DNA of 64,000 nucleotides from Phoronis australis (Eukaryota; Phoronida; Phoronidae). The position numbers and the translations under genes were made by a program. Below, piece by piece: positions 1 through 12,563 of the stretch. The stretch spans positions 188,001 to 252,000 of the forward strand of contig NMRA01000177.1 in the NCBI GenBank assembly GCA_002633005.1. The letters run 5' to 3'. The notes below the pieces were generated by a model. It worked only from the letters and a program-made list of their open reading frames with translations, made no database searches and was not told the DNA's origin. Every line of letters starts with the position of its first letter. The first letter of the stretch is position 1.

Positions 1-35
1 CCAACTGTCTGGTGCGTTCTTCCATCAGTACTTAC

Positions 36-3000
36 TGTGAATGTTGGGCATGGCCGACATGAGAGAGAGGAGAGCGCAGAGGACACTATTGCAAAGAAGA
101 AATATCCTATTGAGATTGCACGCATTGTGTGTAATGTAGTTGACATGGAGGAACACACCCAAGCCAGCACTGGTCAGGAACATTGCACAAGAGACGACAT
201 AGAGGCCTGGATCAGATGAAGAGAGATGGGATAAGCACTGACTACACAATCTACAATAAGTCTCCACTTACCGTAAATTCGTGGGTAATGCCCATGCCCA
301 TGTAATCGCCCATCCAGACTTTTGGTCAATTTTCGGTTTAAGTGCCCACTGCTTGGGTAATTGTTCATCCCCGACTTTTTGCCAATTTTTTGGTTTAAGC
401 ACCCACTGCATGAGTAATCGCCCACCCCGTCTCAGGGTTTCCCAATTTAAGCGCCCAGGGCATTAATCCACAAGTTTACAGTATTTTGCACAAAAATAAT
501 TGTCATTTTTTACATTTTTCAAAGGCTGATTAGTTTACTGCAAATAACAGAAAATTTTAACCAAAAGCTTTTTAATGGCTATGCCTATGAAAAACATGTT
601 ATGGCAACATTATACAAACGTTCAAGGCTAGAAAAGTCACATTTCAAAATTCTAACACCTAATTACGTGTATTTTTCCCAAACTATTCAAATATGCTCTA
701 GTCAAAACGAAAACTTAAAAAAGCATTGTAGCCTCAGTGTGTTTGTGATGGGTCCAATTATCTAGAGAATGATATCATCAGAAGCCCGAGGCGATGCAAT
801 TAACTCTAACAGCATGGAAATTTTCGTCAATCTGGCAGATTTCGAGGTATGCAAACTGGTCGAGTTGCTCAAGCTTGACTGGAAGTCCAGTGAAAGTAGT
901 TCTTTGTGAACCCTGCTCTTAATCATACAACTGTCCCAGTTGGCCTGCCTAAGTAAATACAACTCATCAAAGTGTTCATGGTCTTGGCCAAGAAGATAAT
1001 TGTTTTATTATCCCTATGGGTTTTGAATAGCCAAGCCTGAAACGTCACATACATTGCGCCTAGTTTCGCTATGCCTAATCATACAGCTCAAGAGATAGCT
1101 GGCCAATTTGCTTTTTTGACACCTGGCCCAGCAGAATGGTGCAACTGGCACCATACTGTTTCATCCACACCCAATGCACTCAAGTGAAATACGACTGCTT
1201 TGTTTCAGGCCCAGTACTACTTTCCAGCAACAGCATCAAGTCTGAACAACACCTCAGTTGGTGATAAACCAAATGAATTAAAATTGTCAGCATTAACACA
1301 ACTTCAATACATTTCAGAAACAAGTGATTTTATCTCACCAATGCTCCAGAGACGATTGGTCTTTGATTTGGCTGTCCTAATCAATAGCAAACCTCAAGTG
1401 TTAGTCTGGTATAAGTCAAATGGGTATACATGACTTAATGTAATATATTAGCGCCACCTATTGGTAAGGTCATGTGATCTATAATCATTTCGAGTCCAAA
1501 CAATTTTCTAGACAGGCGATCATACCCTGGACTTACTGAAAGCCAGACACAGGTACTTCAGTTCACTGATCTATCAGGACCAATTCTCGAACACAGAATT
1601 CAAGCCAGTCAACCACAGAAACACAAATTAAATAGAGGACAATACCATATTTATGCGCATTTGATGTGTTCCAGCCTAAGATGGCTAAAAAGTTAAAGAA
1701 AATGTAAACGGTTCTGTTGACCATGAGTGAACCTTCCTGCTCACTCGTGTTCAAGTTTAAAGAAGACGTCATATGGTTAAGAGAAACAGGGATTATCCTT
1801 CCGTACACATATGAGTTTAAGATCATTTATCTCCGCTTCCTATCCATACATTATGGGTTGTGGCTCCACATTCAATCCATATATGGGATGGAAGTGTACT
1901 ATAGCTCCACCTTCAATCCATGTATGGGATGGAAGTGTACTATAGCTCCACCTCCCGTCCATACAGTGGATTTGGGCAAGAAAAGGCTGGCCACCCTTAC
2001 AGAACCATGGATTTGACGTTTTATATCTCTAGCACTGCTGGCCACATTCTATCTATGTACAGTAAATTAAGGGAAGTACTTCCCTGCCCAACACCCACAT
2101 AAGCAGCTAGCAAACAATGTTCTGTGAACGCTCTGTGCATAGATTATACTTTTTCGCAAAACCATTGTTGACCTCAGATTTTAACCATTTGTCACTGGCC
2201 TAGAATTGATCAGTAAAATTTCATCAATTTCGAAGAAAACTATTACTAAAAGTACATCCTTTTCACTTATGAAGGGTTTCCAATAACGAAGCAAATGTCC
2301 ACAACTCGATGAAGTACCATATAACTATTGTAGCCACCATACAGCTTGAAAATAGTAAAGCAATGATTAGGTATACATTATTGCAATGAAACGAGCAATG
2401 CACAAGGGGTTGATATGCACCCGCAGTGCACCGCAAATCATATGTTTTGGGCGGGTGCTCATCAGTTTCATGTAAGGTACAAGGAGACAACAATGTGACC
2501 ACAAGGGATAACCAAAATAGATAGAATTGACAAAAAGCGTTGTTGGTAATTACCCTTTAAAACTAACATCAAATCAAAAGTTAAAAACTATACTCTTTTC
2601 AATATTTGCAACGCATGCCAGAAAGGGACACGGTGTCTCAGACATTAGCAGGTCTAGTCTTTACTACTTCTTTTCATAAAGAACAATCATGAGGTTTGGG
2701 AGATACAAAGATAGGCACAAAATGCAATAACAGGCACAGCACTCGTTATTATAATCAGGTCAAAACCGGTAGTTGTCATCATCTCAAAAATGCCGCGGAA
2801 AAGCCACTAGGAGACGCTGCAGAAGTCAAACTTGCATGAAAACTGACTGTTACCAGTGCATTGCTCTAATACTTCTGTGTCAAGGTTTCATTGAAATTCA
2901 TCAATCATTTTAATTTCTATATATCATATGGAAACACCTTTTTCAAAAAAATCCTAAGAAAGCCCAAATGGCCTAAGAAAGACTAAAATGGCCACAAGGG

Positions 3001-5549
3001 GGTGATGCAGCAGTCAATATTGCCCACACTTGACTGGTATAGGCCACAATGCCGTCCTATCTCTGAGTCATGTTTCTTTGAAACCCGTCGTTCCGTTCCC
3101 TACATACGGCATTCAGAAAGGCTCTTCTTCCCCAAAAATTACTGTTGAAAAACCCTTTTTATGACCAAAGCAGACACTAGGGTGTGCTGCAGTGGTCAAA
3201 TCTGCCCCAAAATTGGCTCAAGTCAGTGCATTGTTTTCACACACCTCTGTGTCAAGTTTTGTTAAACTCCGTCCATAGGTTATTTAGATATGATCCGGAA
3301 ATGCTCTTCCCCAAAATAAAACACCAAAAAGCCCCACCACTCAGACCCTGGGGGGCAGGCCAGACTAAAAAGTGGCATTTACCAATTCTCGTGATGCCTT
3401 TAACACTTGAGATAACAAGTGTCCACACAGGATGACAATACACAGCTACATACATACACGTGGGTGCATAAAAACATTGTAAAATTCACCCACACGGAAA
3501 ATCCGTGTCCTACACAAGCCAGATTTCAACGTTAGAGAAACGGGAGTTTTAAGACACCAACAGTAATTTAAAGCGTACCACTTGGCATTCCACGTGTGCG
3601 CAAAGTCAACCAACAGCACCAGCTGCACAGCAATGTAGAGGACTCCACAGCTCAATCCAAAGTACATCCAAACTGGGAAAGGAAAATGCACATTTAAACA
3701 AATATTGGTAGACCTTGCTGTTGAGCAATACAAGTTCAAAAAGACCTGCATCACTTTTTCCCACAGAGGGATTTTTTTGGAAACAATCACTTCGTGAAAA
3801 TGAACGAATCTGAAAGAGCACTGCTATTTTCTGTGAATGTTTTTCTAAGTTTCAGTTCTGGAGTTCACATGTACACTGACATTATAAAATCCCTCAACAA
3901 TTATTTTCAAACAATTCCCGAAGTATTTGGCAAAAAGCAATACTGTAAATAAAGCACAGAATTTTGGCTTTTCAAATCTTCATTTATGGAACATCAGAAG
4001 CATACATAAGGAAACAAAGCATCGACTTGTTTGATTTGAATTTTAACAACTATTTATATCTAATATGCCATTTAAGAGGCAGTATTAATTTCAAACATGT
4101 CTACTTCAGCACCCAATTTTGTTGCAAAATGGAGGTACGGGTCACAACAAGAGATAGATGTAAATTCTTAAAAAGCGAAACTTATCTACATCTCACCAAA
4201 CCTGGGCGAGGATGAAAAGCTTTAAGCTTAAGTTTTGAGATTCCATACCAGTACGATAATAAACATCACAGCTGGCGTTGGCTTATAGTAAACGCTTCAC
4301 TCACCCATAACAAAGACAGTGCTCTCTGGTATGTAGAAACAGGCTGCGATTAGAGAAGCAAAAACAACCAGTTTCCAGAACCAATAACTAAAAAATGCCA
4401 AAATGAATCAGGAAATAACCAAGAACAAGAACATTGAAGCCACGGTTCACCTTGGTTAGCAAGCGAAAAACAATGATCGAATTAGGCCTTTGACTTTCAT
4501 AAAATTGGTCTCACAATCTTTTTTACTATGATACCATTCTAGTTCTGTTGCCAACCAGGACTCAAAAAAATGCTGCAGCGTTTACAAAAATGTCAAAACC
4601 ACCGGCGATATAAAAACGCCTCAGAGTTTACAGGGGTTGGCCAACACTAAAATTGCAAATTCGAAATTGGCACTACACTGGCACATGTACACATTGCCCG
4701 AGATCAGAATTGGCAGCAGAAACAGAATCTTATAACGGCAAGGAATATTACGAGACTGATTTTATGAGAGTAAAAAGCATAATTCGATTTCATTATTCGG
4801 CCAGCTAAACGCGGTTAAATGCACTTTAAAACAGTTTGGAATTGACATCAAGAAAACTTATGCCACCCTCATTTTAAATATTACAATAAATAAATAAATA
4901 ACTCAGTCCCTGTGCTGAGCTCAGTTCCTTAGTTGTCAAATCTCAAGACTGCAAGTCGAGTTTAATTTGGAATTGTTCATTTCAGACATCCATTTTGTTG
5001 AGTCTCTATTCAAAACAAATGTTGCTTTTAATTGCCTCACTTCCACACAAAACTGGCTCAAATCTGTTGACACAACGCCAATTTTCTTTTCAAATTTTCA
5101 CCTTACTTCACGTTACAAGTTCTTAAAACACCCTTGTTCAACTTACAATAACACATACAACATCTTCCCAGTTGTATTCAAGCAATTGTGACCGTGGTGG
5201 CAAATGTTTAATACCAGAGTTCACATTCATAGCAAACAACGTTGTAAGTATACACATAGTGTACCTAATCTTGCGTGTAACCAAATTCAGCATTCATGTT
5301 TAATAACATTTAGTTTACCCCTTATGTATAACCTCACAAAATGAAAGCAAACTCTACATTCGTTGTGAATTAGCATTTTAAGCTGACCCATTATGAGTTC
5401 ACCCACCACATCACTTAGCAGTCAATACCAAATTCAGCATTCATTGTGAATAACATTATAAGTTTACCCAGTATGCACCTAATCTGACCACTCAATACCT
5501 AATTATGAACAACATACGTTTACAAATAACCTCATCTCATGCATTATAG

Positions 5550-5580
<31 letters not shown>

Positions 5581-6387
5581 NCCCCCCCCCCCCCCCAATG
5601 ACAGAAGTGAGGTCAGTTTCCCTTGGCACGGCCAAATTGGATAGACAGACAGCCTTAGAACCGCATAGGTGTGCGTGTACGCAAGAGCAAGCATATATAC
5701 CACAGTGGATACAATAAGTTTACCCATTGTGTAGGCCAGCTCGCCACCCACTACTGTCGGCTATGTTCAGCGTGAGAAGCATCAGCACAAAGAAGAAGAC
5801 ACAGGCTCCTAATGTAATTCTGTAGACAGCCATGTAGCCCATCAGTCGAGTGCAGTCGGTCCCTATGGACAGCTGTGAGCAGGTCCCATTGGTGCCATTT
5901 AGCTGCAAGACAATACAAGGCTGTTGAAATGCACAGAAACCATTTTATTCATTGTGAATGCGGCGATTCATACATGGCTTAATAGTACGTATTTCAGGTG
6001 CCATTCTGGAAAAATGGATTCTCTTAAGATCACACTGGAGAGGACAGTTGAAACCTTTGGTGTTCTCAAACTTCAACCGACTCACATTCGTGCCTATATG
6101 GTTGACCATTCGACTCAGTTAAATAACTTCTCCAAGAGATGAAGTAGCAGCACATGCTATCATTACCAACTTATCAACAAACCGAACAGATTTTGACAAG
6201 TTGCTTCTCATGTACAAACCTCAGAAGTGATCCAGTCTTTAAACTGTGGAGTCAATACACATATGTTGAGTCCTATCTCCATGATTAGAAACAGTGAATA
6301 CATCAAGCGGGTTGATGTTGATTCTTTGATGGTTGGTAGGCATTGACAACACAGACCACATGTCCGAGGACCACACAAGCACCACAC
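36..6387 (-). CDS. SERINC: SERINC-family (serine incorporator / TMS1) multi-pass membrane protein, partial gene
   Basis: Recognised exons in transcript order: 6220-6387, 5724-5902, 4305-4387, 3579-3672, 36-206. Each has AG/GT borders, and adjoining phases agree (0/0, 0/2, 2/1, 1/2, then 1/1 for the last). Exon 6220-6387 reads VWCLCGPRTCGLCC followed by STSTRLMYSLFL, the Cys-rich start and first transmembrane segment of the family. Exon 5724-5902 gives GYMAVYRITLGACVFFF and ends RAGLHNG. Exon 4305-4387 gives YWFWKLVVF and FYIPES. Exon 3579-3672 carries the signature IAVQLVLLVDFAHTWN. Exon 36-206 has two more membrane segments ending LMSAMPNIH. The family has 10-11 membrane segments at the plasma membrane and endosomes and is linked to phospholipid handling (family knowledge). 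A small exon, about 30-40 bases, must lie between 206 and 3579, because exon 3579-3672 leaves two bases and exon 36-206 needs one. The first coding exon and the C-terminal exons (left of the window) were not found. The paralogue number cannot be assigned. Confidence 0.9.
281..470. repeat. Diverged tandem repeat, about 72-bp unit, about 2.5 copies
   Basis: Units share the order taagcgcccac, then gggtaatcgcccatcc, then gacttttggccaatttt. The array lies in a SERINC intron. Confidence 0.65.
1850..1965. repeat. Tandem repeat, about 45-bp unit, about 2.5 copies
   Basis: The unit ccatatatgggatggaagtg followed by tactatagctccacc is repeated with few changes. It lies in a SERINC intron between exons 36-206 and 3579-3672. 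The rest of 207-2800 shows no coding exon that I could recognise, although a very small SERINC exon is expected somewhere in 207-3578. Confidence 0.7.
2808..3370. repeat. Three diverged modules of about 183 bp in tandem
   Basis: Modules start near 2808, 2992 and 3176. Each begins with a form of ctagggggtgctgcagtgg, then gtcaaatctgccc and gactggtaccagtgcattg, and ends near cttccccaaaa. A related module start is seen at about 7225-7290, so the module is dispersed as well as tandem. It is intronic in SERINC on the left side. Confidence 0.55.
5205..5530. repeat. Diverged tandem repeat in SERINC intron
   Basis: The phrase accaaattcagcattcat occurs at about 5279 and about 5427 (148 bp apart), with repeated gtgaataacatt and agtttaccc blocks between. 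Confidence 0.5.
5550..5596. repeat. Poly-C run with one N (5581)
   Basis: A homopolymer of about 46 C interrupted by one undetermined base. Its true length is unreliable. It lies inside a SERINC intron, so no coding sequence depends on it. Confidence 0.9.
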
Positions 6388-9300
6388 CTACAAAACATAA
6401 TCCAGGACCCTTGGTCATCCAACAGAAAGGTCCCTGTGTCTTCTGAGACTGGTATTTCTTGGTTGGAGGGAAAATTCCCCACCTCCAGGACGGTCACCAA
6501 ACCCTTAAACCCAAGATGGGAAAAATACCTCATACACTTCTAGTAATGAATGTCATTCTTCAATGGCTTCTTCAGGAAACTGATGTCATGAAAGATAGGA
6601 TTTTTTTAAAACATTATTATCTGATAGTAGCTATTGCACAGAGCTTGAATGTGGAAAAGACCTCAATTTGGTGTTACAGTTATTTTACTATAACCTGAGA
6701 AAAAAATAATGGGACAAAGAATGCCATAATGCAATCTACCAGGGTTATTCCTGGACAGTGCCCTTGTGTCAGTAGCACATAAAAATAAAAAGGCGCAAGT
6801 TCATTGCAGCAATGTGCCCCCGGGCCCATCTTTTAAAACGCAACGCAATCTTCCTAAAATGCAAGACTCTAGTCAACTTACAGCCAGTCGGGTAAAACAT
6901 GGCTTCTTATTTTGATTGCCCTTGGGGTTTCTGTTTCATATGTTACCACTTCGATTACTTTAAGGTGCACTTTTTATCATCAGGTGCACCTAAAGGGCAC
7001 AGGTTCAACGACAATAAGTTAAATATAACAAGGTTTGCGAGTGTTTATTGACAAACAAGTCCAATCGACAGAAACTGAAAGCCAAGACGGTTTCTGGGAA
7101 AAAAACCTTAACGAACCCAGCAGCGCAAACCTCGTCAGGAATATTCCTTCTCTAGTGTCAAGTTTGTTTTCGACTTCATGCTTCCAATTTGGCCAAAAAT
7201 GAACATTAAAAAATGTCTACTTGAAAACAAAAATAGCCAACGGGGGTGTCCTGGTTGTCGAATCTGTCTGAAAATCGACTGGTACCGGCGCAAACTCACC
7301 CAAGGTAGCAACTGCGGGCCAGATGGTAGAACCGGTGGCACAGCGGCTGTGAAAGGGTGAAGTTGGTGGTCAGGGAGGCTTTTAACTTCAATGCAGAAGT
7401 CACAGTGCACCAGAAAACACAACCATGCATCCTTCAACAAGTTGAGCAAAGGCCAGCCAGAATTTAGCTAGATGTACACAATTAAGGGCAAGTCACAGCT
7501 AGGGATCCATGTGGGCAAAAAACGACAAAGCCAAGCAAAACTTGCATTTTCTATCCACGAAACTCAATTTGCTGTGGTCTCGAAACAAAATTTATGCTAA
7601 AATGTGTAGCGCCTAACCACCTAGCTATAGTTTTTTGTAACTACGACTTTCAACAGACAGCTACCTTGTCCGTTATGACCATTTACAAAACAAACATGCT
7701 GTTTTTTCCAACAAAGAAAAGTCTATAGTTGAGTTCAAAACAACAGCACCCATGAGCCATTTGCTCATTTTTGCAACCTCTTTTGGCGGAAGGCAACAAC
7801 TTTTGAAGAAGCAAAATGTGCTCAGAAATCAGGTGGGTATTTTTTCAGATAATTAGTCATTTTGCCTGTTCTTCAATTCAAATATTTCACTTTTTATTTG
7901 CACTTGTGTCATTTATATAGGGGCCAGTGGCCGGTTGCACGTTCACAGTCCCAAGTAGGGACTCAACTAAAGTCCTTTCGACTTTTTGCGTATTTTTGAC
8001 TTCATGAACTCACAGATGCAATATTTTCTATCATTTCATCCTTATTATGAGCTCCTCTTTAATTAATGACATCTAATAATATAACTAAAAGTGAATAGGG
8101 ACTCGGTCCTTAAATTGGGGGTGTTGCACATGCGGTGAATAATACGCTTACATGAAAGTCACGCATTTTTAAAGAGATGCGTGACTTTTCACCGCTCGTC
8201 CTTCTGGGCGGCTTTTACCAGGATCAAAGAGAGCGCGGCGCCAGAGTCGCACTCAGTTGCGATGACTGCATTGTCCGGTGCGAGCAAGATCCCATTAAGT
8301 GTAATTACCCGATCATAAACTGTATGCATTAAGCAACAGTTTTCATTAAAAACAAATACCACAGCTGTATTCAGATGGAAAAAACAACCAAGTTTGGTTT
8401 TCGATTTTTAAAAATCGATGAACTATTAAGCTAAAAACTACGAACATTGGGAACGATTGAAGATAAACAACTATGAAATATATTTAAAACCAACGTTCCG
8501 TTGGGATCGAAGTGGTCCTTTGTCAAGATCACCGCAAATTAACTTTTAGTCTTTTTGTAATATTTAAAATGTACCTAGTTAAATTACTCTCCACATTGCA
8601 GGCTTTAACTCTGTGCAAATGCCAGAGAAAACCAATTTGGGTTTAATATCTACCACCATTGTTAAGAAAGTAGTGCTAGCTATTACATTCTACTTCATTA
8701 GCTCAGATCTACATCAATACAAAGGGCATGTTGAATAGTCATGGTAAAAGTTGTCAGGGGCTTGGGGAACCAGAGCGGTAACCAGTGTAAGCGAAAAATT
8801 CTCCACGTGATGAAAAGATCCCTAATTATTTTCGATAATATTGACAATATTCAATGTAGAGTTCACCCTCTATTTGTATCAAAGTCAACAGTTGTCTTAG
8901 TAAAGAAACTAAAACAATACAAGAAAAAGCAATCAATGTTTTCACAAGTTCAAAAATTAGACAGTAGATTTAGGGAACTTAGTTGAGTCCCTGTTTGGGA
9001 CTGTTTCATGCAACCAGGCACAAGACTTTAATTCGAACCCACCCATATGAGATTTCCTCAGTAGTGATCACATTTACCATTATGGTTTCAAAGTAAAAAG
9101 AAAACAATTTAATAAGTATGTCAATTAACAACCAACATCGAGTGATTTTAATTCTAGCCGTCTTTGAGTTTTTAAAATCAATATATTACAAGAGAAATTA
9201 GCAATAGGTTTTCTTCAGTATCCTTTTAACCGTGACAGTCTTAAAGTCCCCCAAAAATGAGCCAACTGCCTTTAGACATGTTACATATATGTATCACTGA

Positions 9301-10036
9301 TCAACACAAACATATCCTCTGTTCTTTTACTCTTAACTTCAACTAATTATGCTAATAGCTATCATGCAACCCCATCAGAAGCCCCATTTAGCGCCTAAAA
9401 AAACTTAAGGTGGCGCTCGCACTAATCGAGACAAATGACATCATCGTTGAGAACCGAGATGCACAGTCCGTTGCCACAGGACACTTACCCTACGGTGACT
9501 GGTACAGATTTCAAATCGCACAGAAAACTGACCTTGTGGTGACGAGTGCAGACTTCAAATACCAGGACTTCAAAAATTACATTTATTTAAGTCAACAAAG
9601 TTAAAATACCATACGACACATATCTTGACACGTCCAAATGCGTGCAATACCCTATTAGTCGTCATGCCACGATAGCCTAGCGTCGCCCAAGTCAGTAGTG
9701 CGGTCTGAGTGGGGACCTTACTCATACCAACATCAAACGGTTATTCACAAAGACATCAGGGTCTAATGAACCAATTAAAGTACATTGTCCCTGCATGCGG
9801 TGCGTCACTGGTTAGCGGTGAATGGAGAGTATTGAAACCACGGCGACTAACTGGCGGAATGCGTGTACTAGAGAACTAATCTGTTTGTAGTCGCTCCGTG
9901 ACAATTACGGGATTATGTCGGGGCGTGAGTCGGCGTTACACATCTTACGAAGCGAAAGGCTCACGCGCAGCATGAGAAAACCAAAGAATGGGCCGAGACT
10001 TTTCGCACTTGGGTTAGAAAAGCATATTACCTTGCC
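6388..10036. other. Intergenic or 5' SERINC region; mostly repeats
   Basis: I see no supported coding exon here. The first coding exon of SERINC (expected to encode an N terminus of roughly a dozen residues starting MGA) should lie in or beyond this stretch but was not found. It contains one module of the 183-bp repeat family (about 7225-7290) and the TIR element 7927-9021. Confidence 0.5.
7927..9021. mobile_element. Non-autonomous TIR element, family A (GTGCC/GGCAC ends), long copy
   Basis: The left end reads ccggttgcacgttcacagtc then ccaagtagggactcaacta. The right end, reverse complemented, reads ctggttgcatgaaacagtcc then caaacagggactcaacta. The inverted ends are about 45 bp. The interior (about 8800-8940) is similar to the interior of the shorter copy at 28936-29362. 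An 81-codon open frame at 8741-8986 lies wholly inside the element and matches nothing I recognise. No convincing target duplication was seen. Confidence 0.75.
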
Positions 10037-11586
10037 ATGGACGGACGTTACAGCGAAAGCAGCGACAGCGAAAGCAGCGACAGCGAATTTGAAGATATTG
10101 TAGAAAGTGAAGAATTTAACGAAATATGCGGCGACATCCAAGATTTAGATGATGGAGAGTGTTCTTTTGGACGCATAGCGCCTTACATGTATGAACCGGA
10201 GGAATCGGATTCAGAAAGTGGAGAACAAGAGCAGCAAAACCGGCCGACAGTCACGGAACCCACTTTGAACCGTCTAAGAGGTGATGTTCGTTGTTGGTGA
10301 GTAAAATTTAGGAACCATATTGGTTCCTAGGTAAAATATTTAAGAATAATCAATCAAAAAAATTGTTATAACGATATTTCTTGTGGTGGATAAGTGTGGA
10401 AATTACGGAGCAAATTTCCGGTAAATTTCCAAGTGATTTAGAGTGTTGTTTCCTTCGGATTTCTTTCTTAGCTTCATAATTTCGATGAAACAAAACTTTA
10501 TCTTTATGGGCATGCGCCGCGACATCGCAGCAAAACTGTGTCCGACTCGGAAATCACCCGTTGTTATCTTGCCACGAGAATAGTATGGATTGCAGATTCT
10601 AACACAGCAGTGCTGGTCAACTGGTCAATTAACATTTTGAACTGTCTGTGATCGACACAACAATTAAGCACCCCATACCGACTGGAAGGTCTAAGCGACC
10701 AAAATATCAAATAAAAACTACATACAAAACCAACACAACGAATATGTAATCTAAAAGACACGGCAGAATTCATCATTTCTTTAACTACCGTTTTTCATTT
10801 AAGGCGTTATACGATACCTAGAAAATTGGAAAAAATTAGAGAAAGATCATAACGTAGAAATGTTCTTATGTCTAGGTGCACATGCAGTAACTGTGAACCA
10901 ATGGACACAGAGAGGGAATGCATTTGCTGCCGGGAAATTCCCCAAACTAGCGATCAACTTAAAGGCACTGAAGCAGAATGTATCACAGACCACGAGGGTT
11001 TCAGGACAGTATGCTTGGACCGATGGGTACTGGACACAGCCTTCTGGGGTTACCGCCAACAATATGGTCAACTTCCACACACCACCCAGCATGAGTAAGA
11101 GTACAGCTAAATTCAGTTTTAGTAACTTAGTAGACTGTCGTGAACAGGGCGTTGGGACCCGTGTTGGCGCATTTCATTTTAATTGACACTGTTCTTTTTT
11201 GTTAGATCATTTACAAATAATCAAGTTCTCAGGGGCGTGATCATTCCCGAGAGTATCACATAAGCCATGGCAGGTTAAAGCGCAAAATGGGCTTAACGAA
11301 CCACTTACCAGTAATATCCTTATTATGTAGGTCACTTGTTATGTCCCTTTATTAAAAAAGTCTCTCTAAACTCATTATCATAAAATTCTTCTTACCTCCA
11401 GTAAATACAAATTTCTCTAATTTCAGGAAATATCGATACATAGCCTACCGCCAGCTCGTCAGATGGTGCTGGCATTTCCTTGGACAAAAGAACAGGGTTG
11501 TCCTTCCGGCCTGTTCGGTCAAGAAAATACGAGCAACATTCAACAGTCAGACTTACAAAGGATTTCAATTACCGGACATGAACTAG
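10037..11586 (+). CDS. P2X7-receptor C-terminal-domain-like protein (cytosolic Cys-rich domain), three exons
   Basis: Exons 10037-10296, 10876-11094 and 11427-11586 have consensus splice sites. Phases (2, then 2) join exactly into 213 codons ending in TAG. Residues 1-80 are acidic and serine-rich (YSESSDSESSDSEFED, then EESDSESGEQEQQ). From about residue 83 the protein carries the zinc-binding pattern of the P2X7 C-terminal 'ballast' region: RCWCTCSNCEPMDTERECIC, then CREI. It continues to YRYIAYRQLVRWCWHFLG and NRVVLPACSVKKIR near the C terminus. There are no P2X membrane segments, so this is the free-standing form of the domain that is widespread and multi-copy in aquatic invertebrates (established knowledge). 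Its role is unknown; zinc binding is likely, and scaffold or nucleotide binding would be speculation. A polyadenylation signal follows 38 bases after the stop. The start is the first ATG of the open frame, and the acidic N terminus supports it. Confidence 0.88.
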
Positions 11587-11623
11587 CAGTAGAATTAGCT
11601 TATATTGACATTTTAAAAGACAA

Positions 11624-11629
11624 AATAAA
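11624..11629 (+). promoter_or_regulatory. Polyadenylation signal AATAAA for the P2X7-domain gene
   Basis: AATAAA lies 38 bases after the stop codon at 11584-11586. A second AATAAA follows at about 12493 and could serve a longer transcript. Between them (11630-12560) I see no supported gene. Confidence 0.6.
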
Positions 11630-12563
11630 ACGTTCTTCAACCTTCACCATTTTTTATTTGTTTCCTTAATCAAGGCTTTTTAAGAACTGTCCCTGCTCTT
11701 AAATACATTTGTTTCTTTACTAGCGGCATACTGATCAGTTTAGCTATGAAATTAAATGAATCCCTATACTGGCGTAAGTTCCATTATATCACTCAAATGA
11801 AAGGCTAGAGATTCGCCAGTAAGCTTGCGTCTATGCATTGACAAAATGACCAGTTTGTTAAAAAAACATAACTTTCAAAAGGAATGCTTACTTGCAAAAC
11901 ATGCCTCAAGGTTACTGAACTTATTCTTACGTTCTTTTTCATTGACTATAGCAATCCATTTCAAATACCACCATTTCATGACCATACTATTAAACATCAA
12001 TAAATTGGGTTACATCCTTAGCAACATTCTTAATCAGCAAATATCCATGACAGACACCAGTGTCATTTGTTCACCGCTCGTAACACTAATCTTGAATAGT
12101 TTACATGTCTTATACAGTGTCTAATGAACAGAAACTAGTCTTCACAACAATCCAATCATATATACAACACTTGCATCAGGGGGGCCTTGCAATCTCTACT
12201 GGTAACGGGACATGAATGCATCAAGTGCGGCCCTCTTATCAACAGGACCGAACTGGCTAGACAACGTTGGAGGTTTGGCACGCAACGGTTCTCTCTCATT
12301 TGCAGGACGGCTTAGATTTTGGACTAGCTCCTGTGTTAGTTACGCTGCATAATCTGAAAATGACAACAAAAATCAAGCGGGACAGGAGAAAAAAAATTAA
12401 GTACGACTGTTTTTGCCGGAAACCTGGGACACATTTTATCCAGCACGAAAGATGACAGGAAAGTGATTGTGAATATGACTCGTGTTTTTTTCAATAAAAC
12501 TTTTTGGAACAACTGAAAATTTTTCAGTATATTGCCCTTTAGAAAAAGCATGTTAGTATGGGT

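Noticed and set aside
2263-2502. Minus-strand open frame with FSSCMVATIVIWYFIELW as the missing SERINC exon
   Set aside because: It is hydrophobic but does not align with SERINC, is far too long for the missing piece, and has no fitting splice sites.
7690-7760. ATG GGT GCT (MGAVVLNS...) on the minus strand as the SERINC start
   Set aside because: MGAV looks like a SERINC N terminus, but the following residues do not fit and the nearest donor has the wrong phase for the next exon.
12267-12455. 62-codon open frame near AATAAA at 12493 as a further exon of the P2X7-domain gene
   Set aside because: The gene already has a stop at 11586 at the normal end of the domain. The frame is Lys/Arg-rich without family resemblance.
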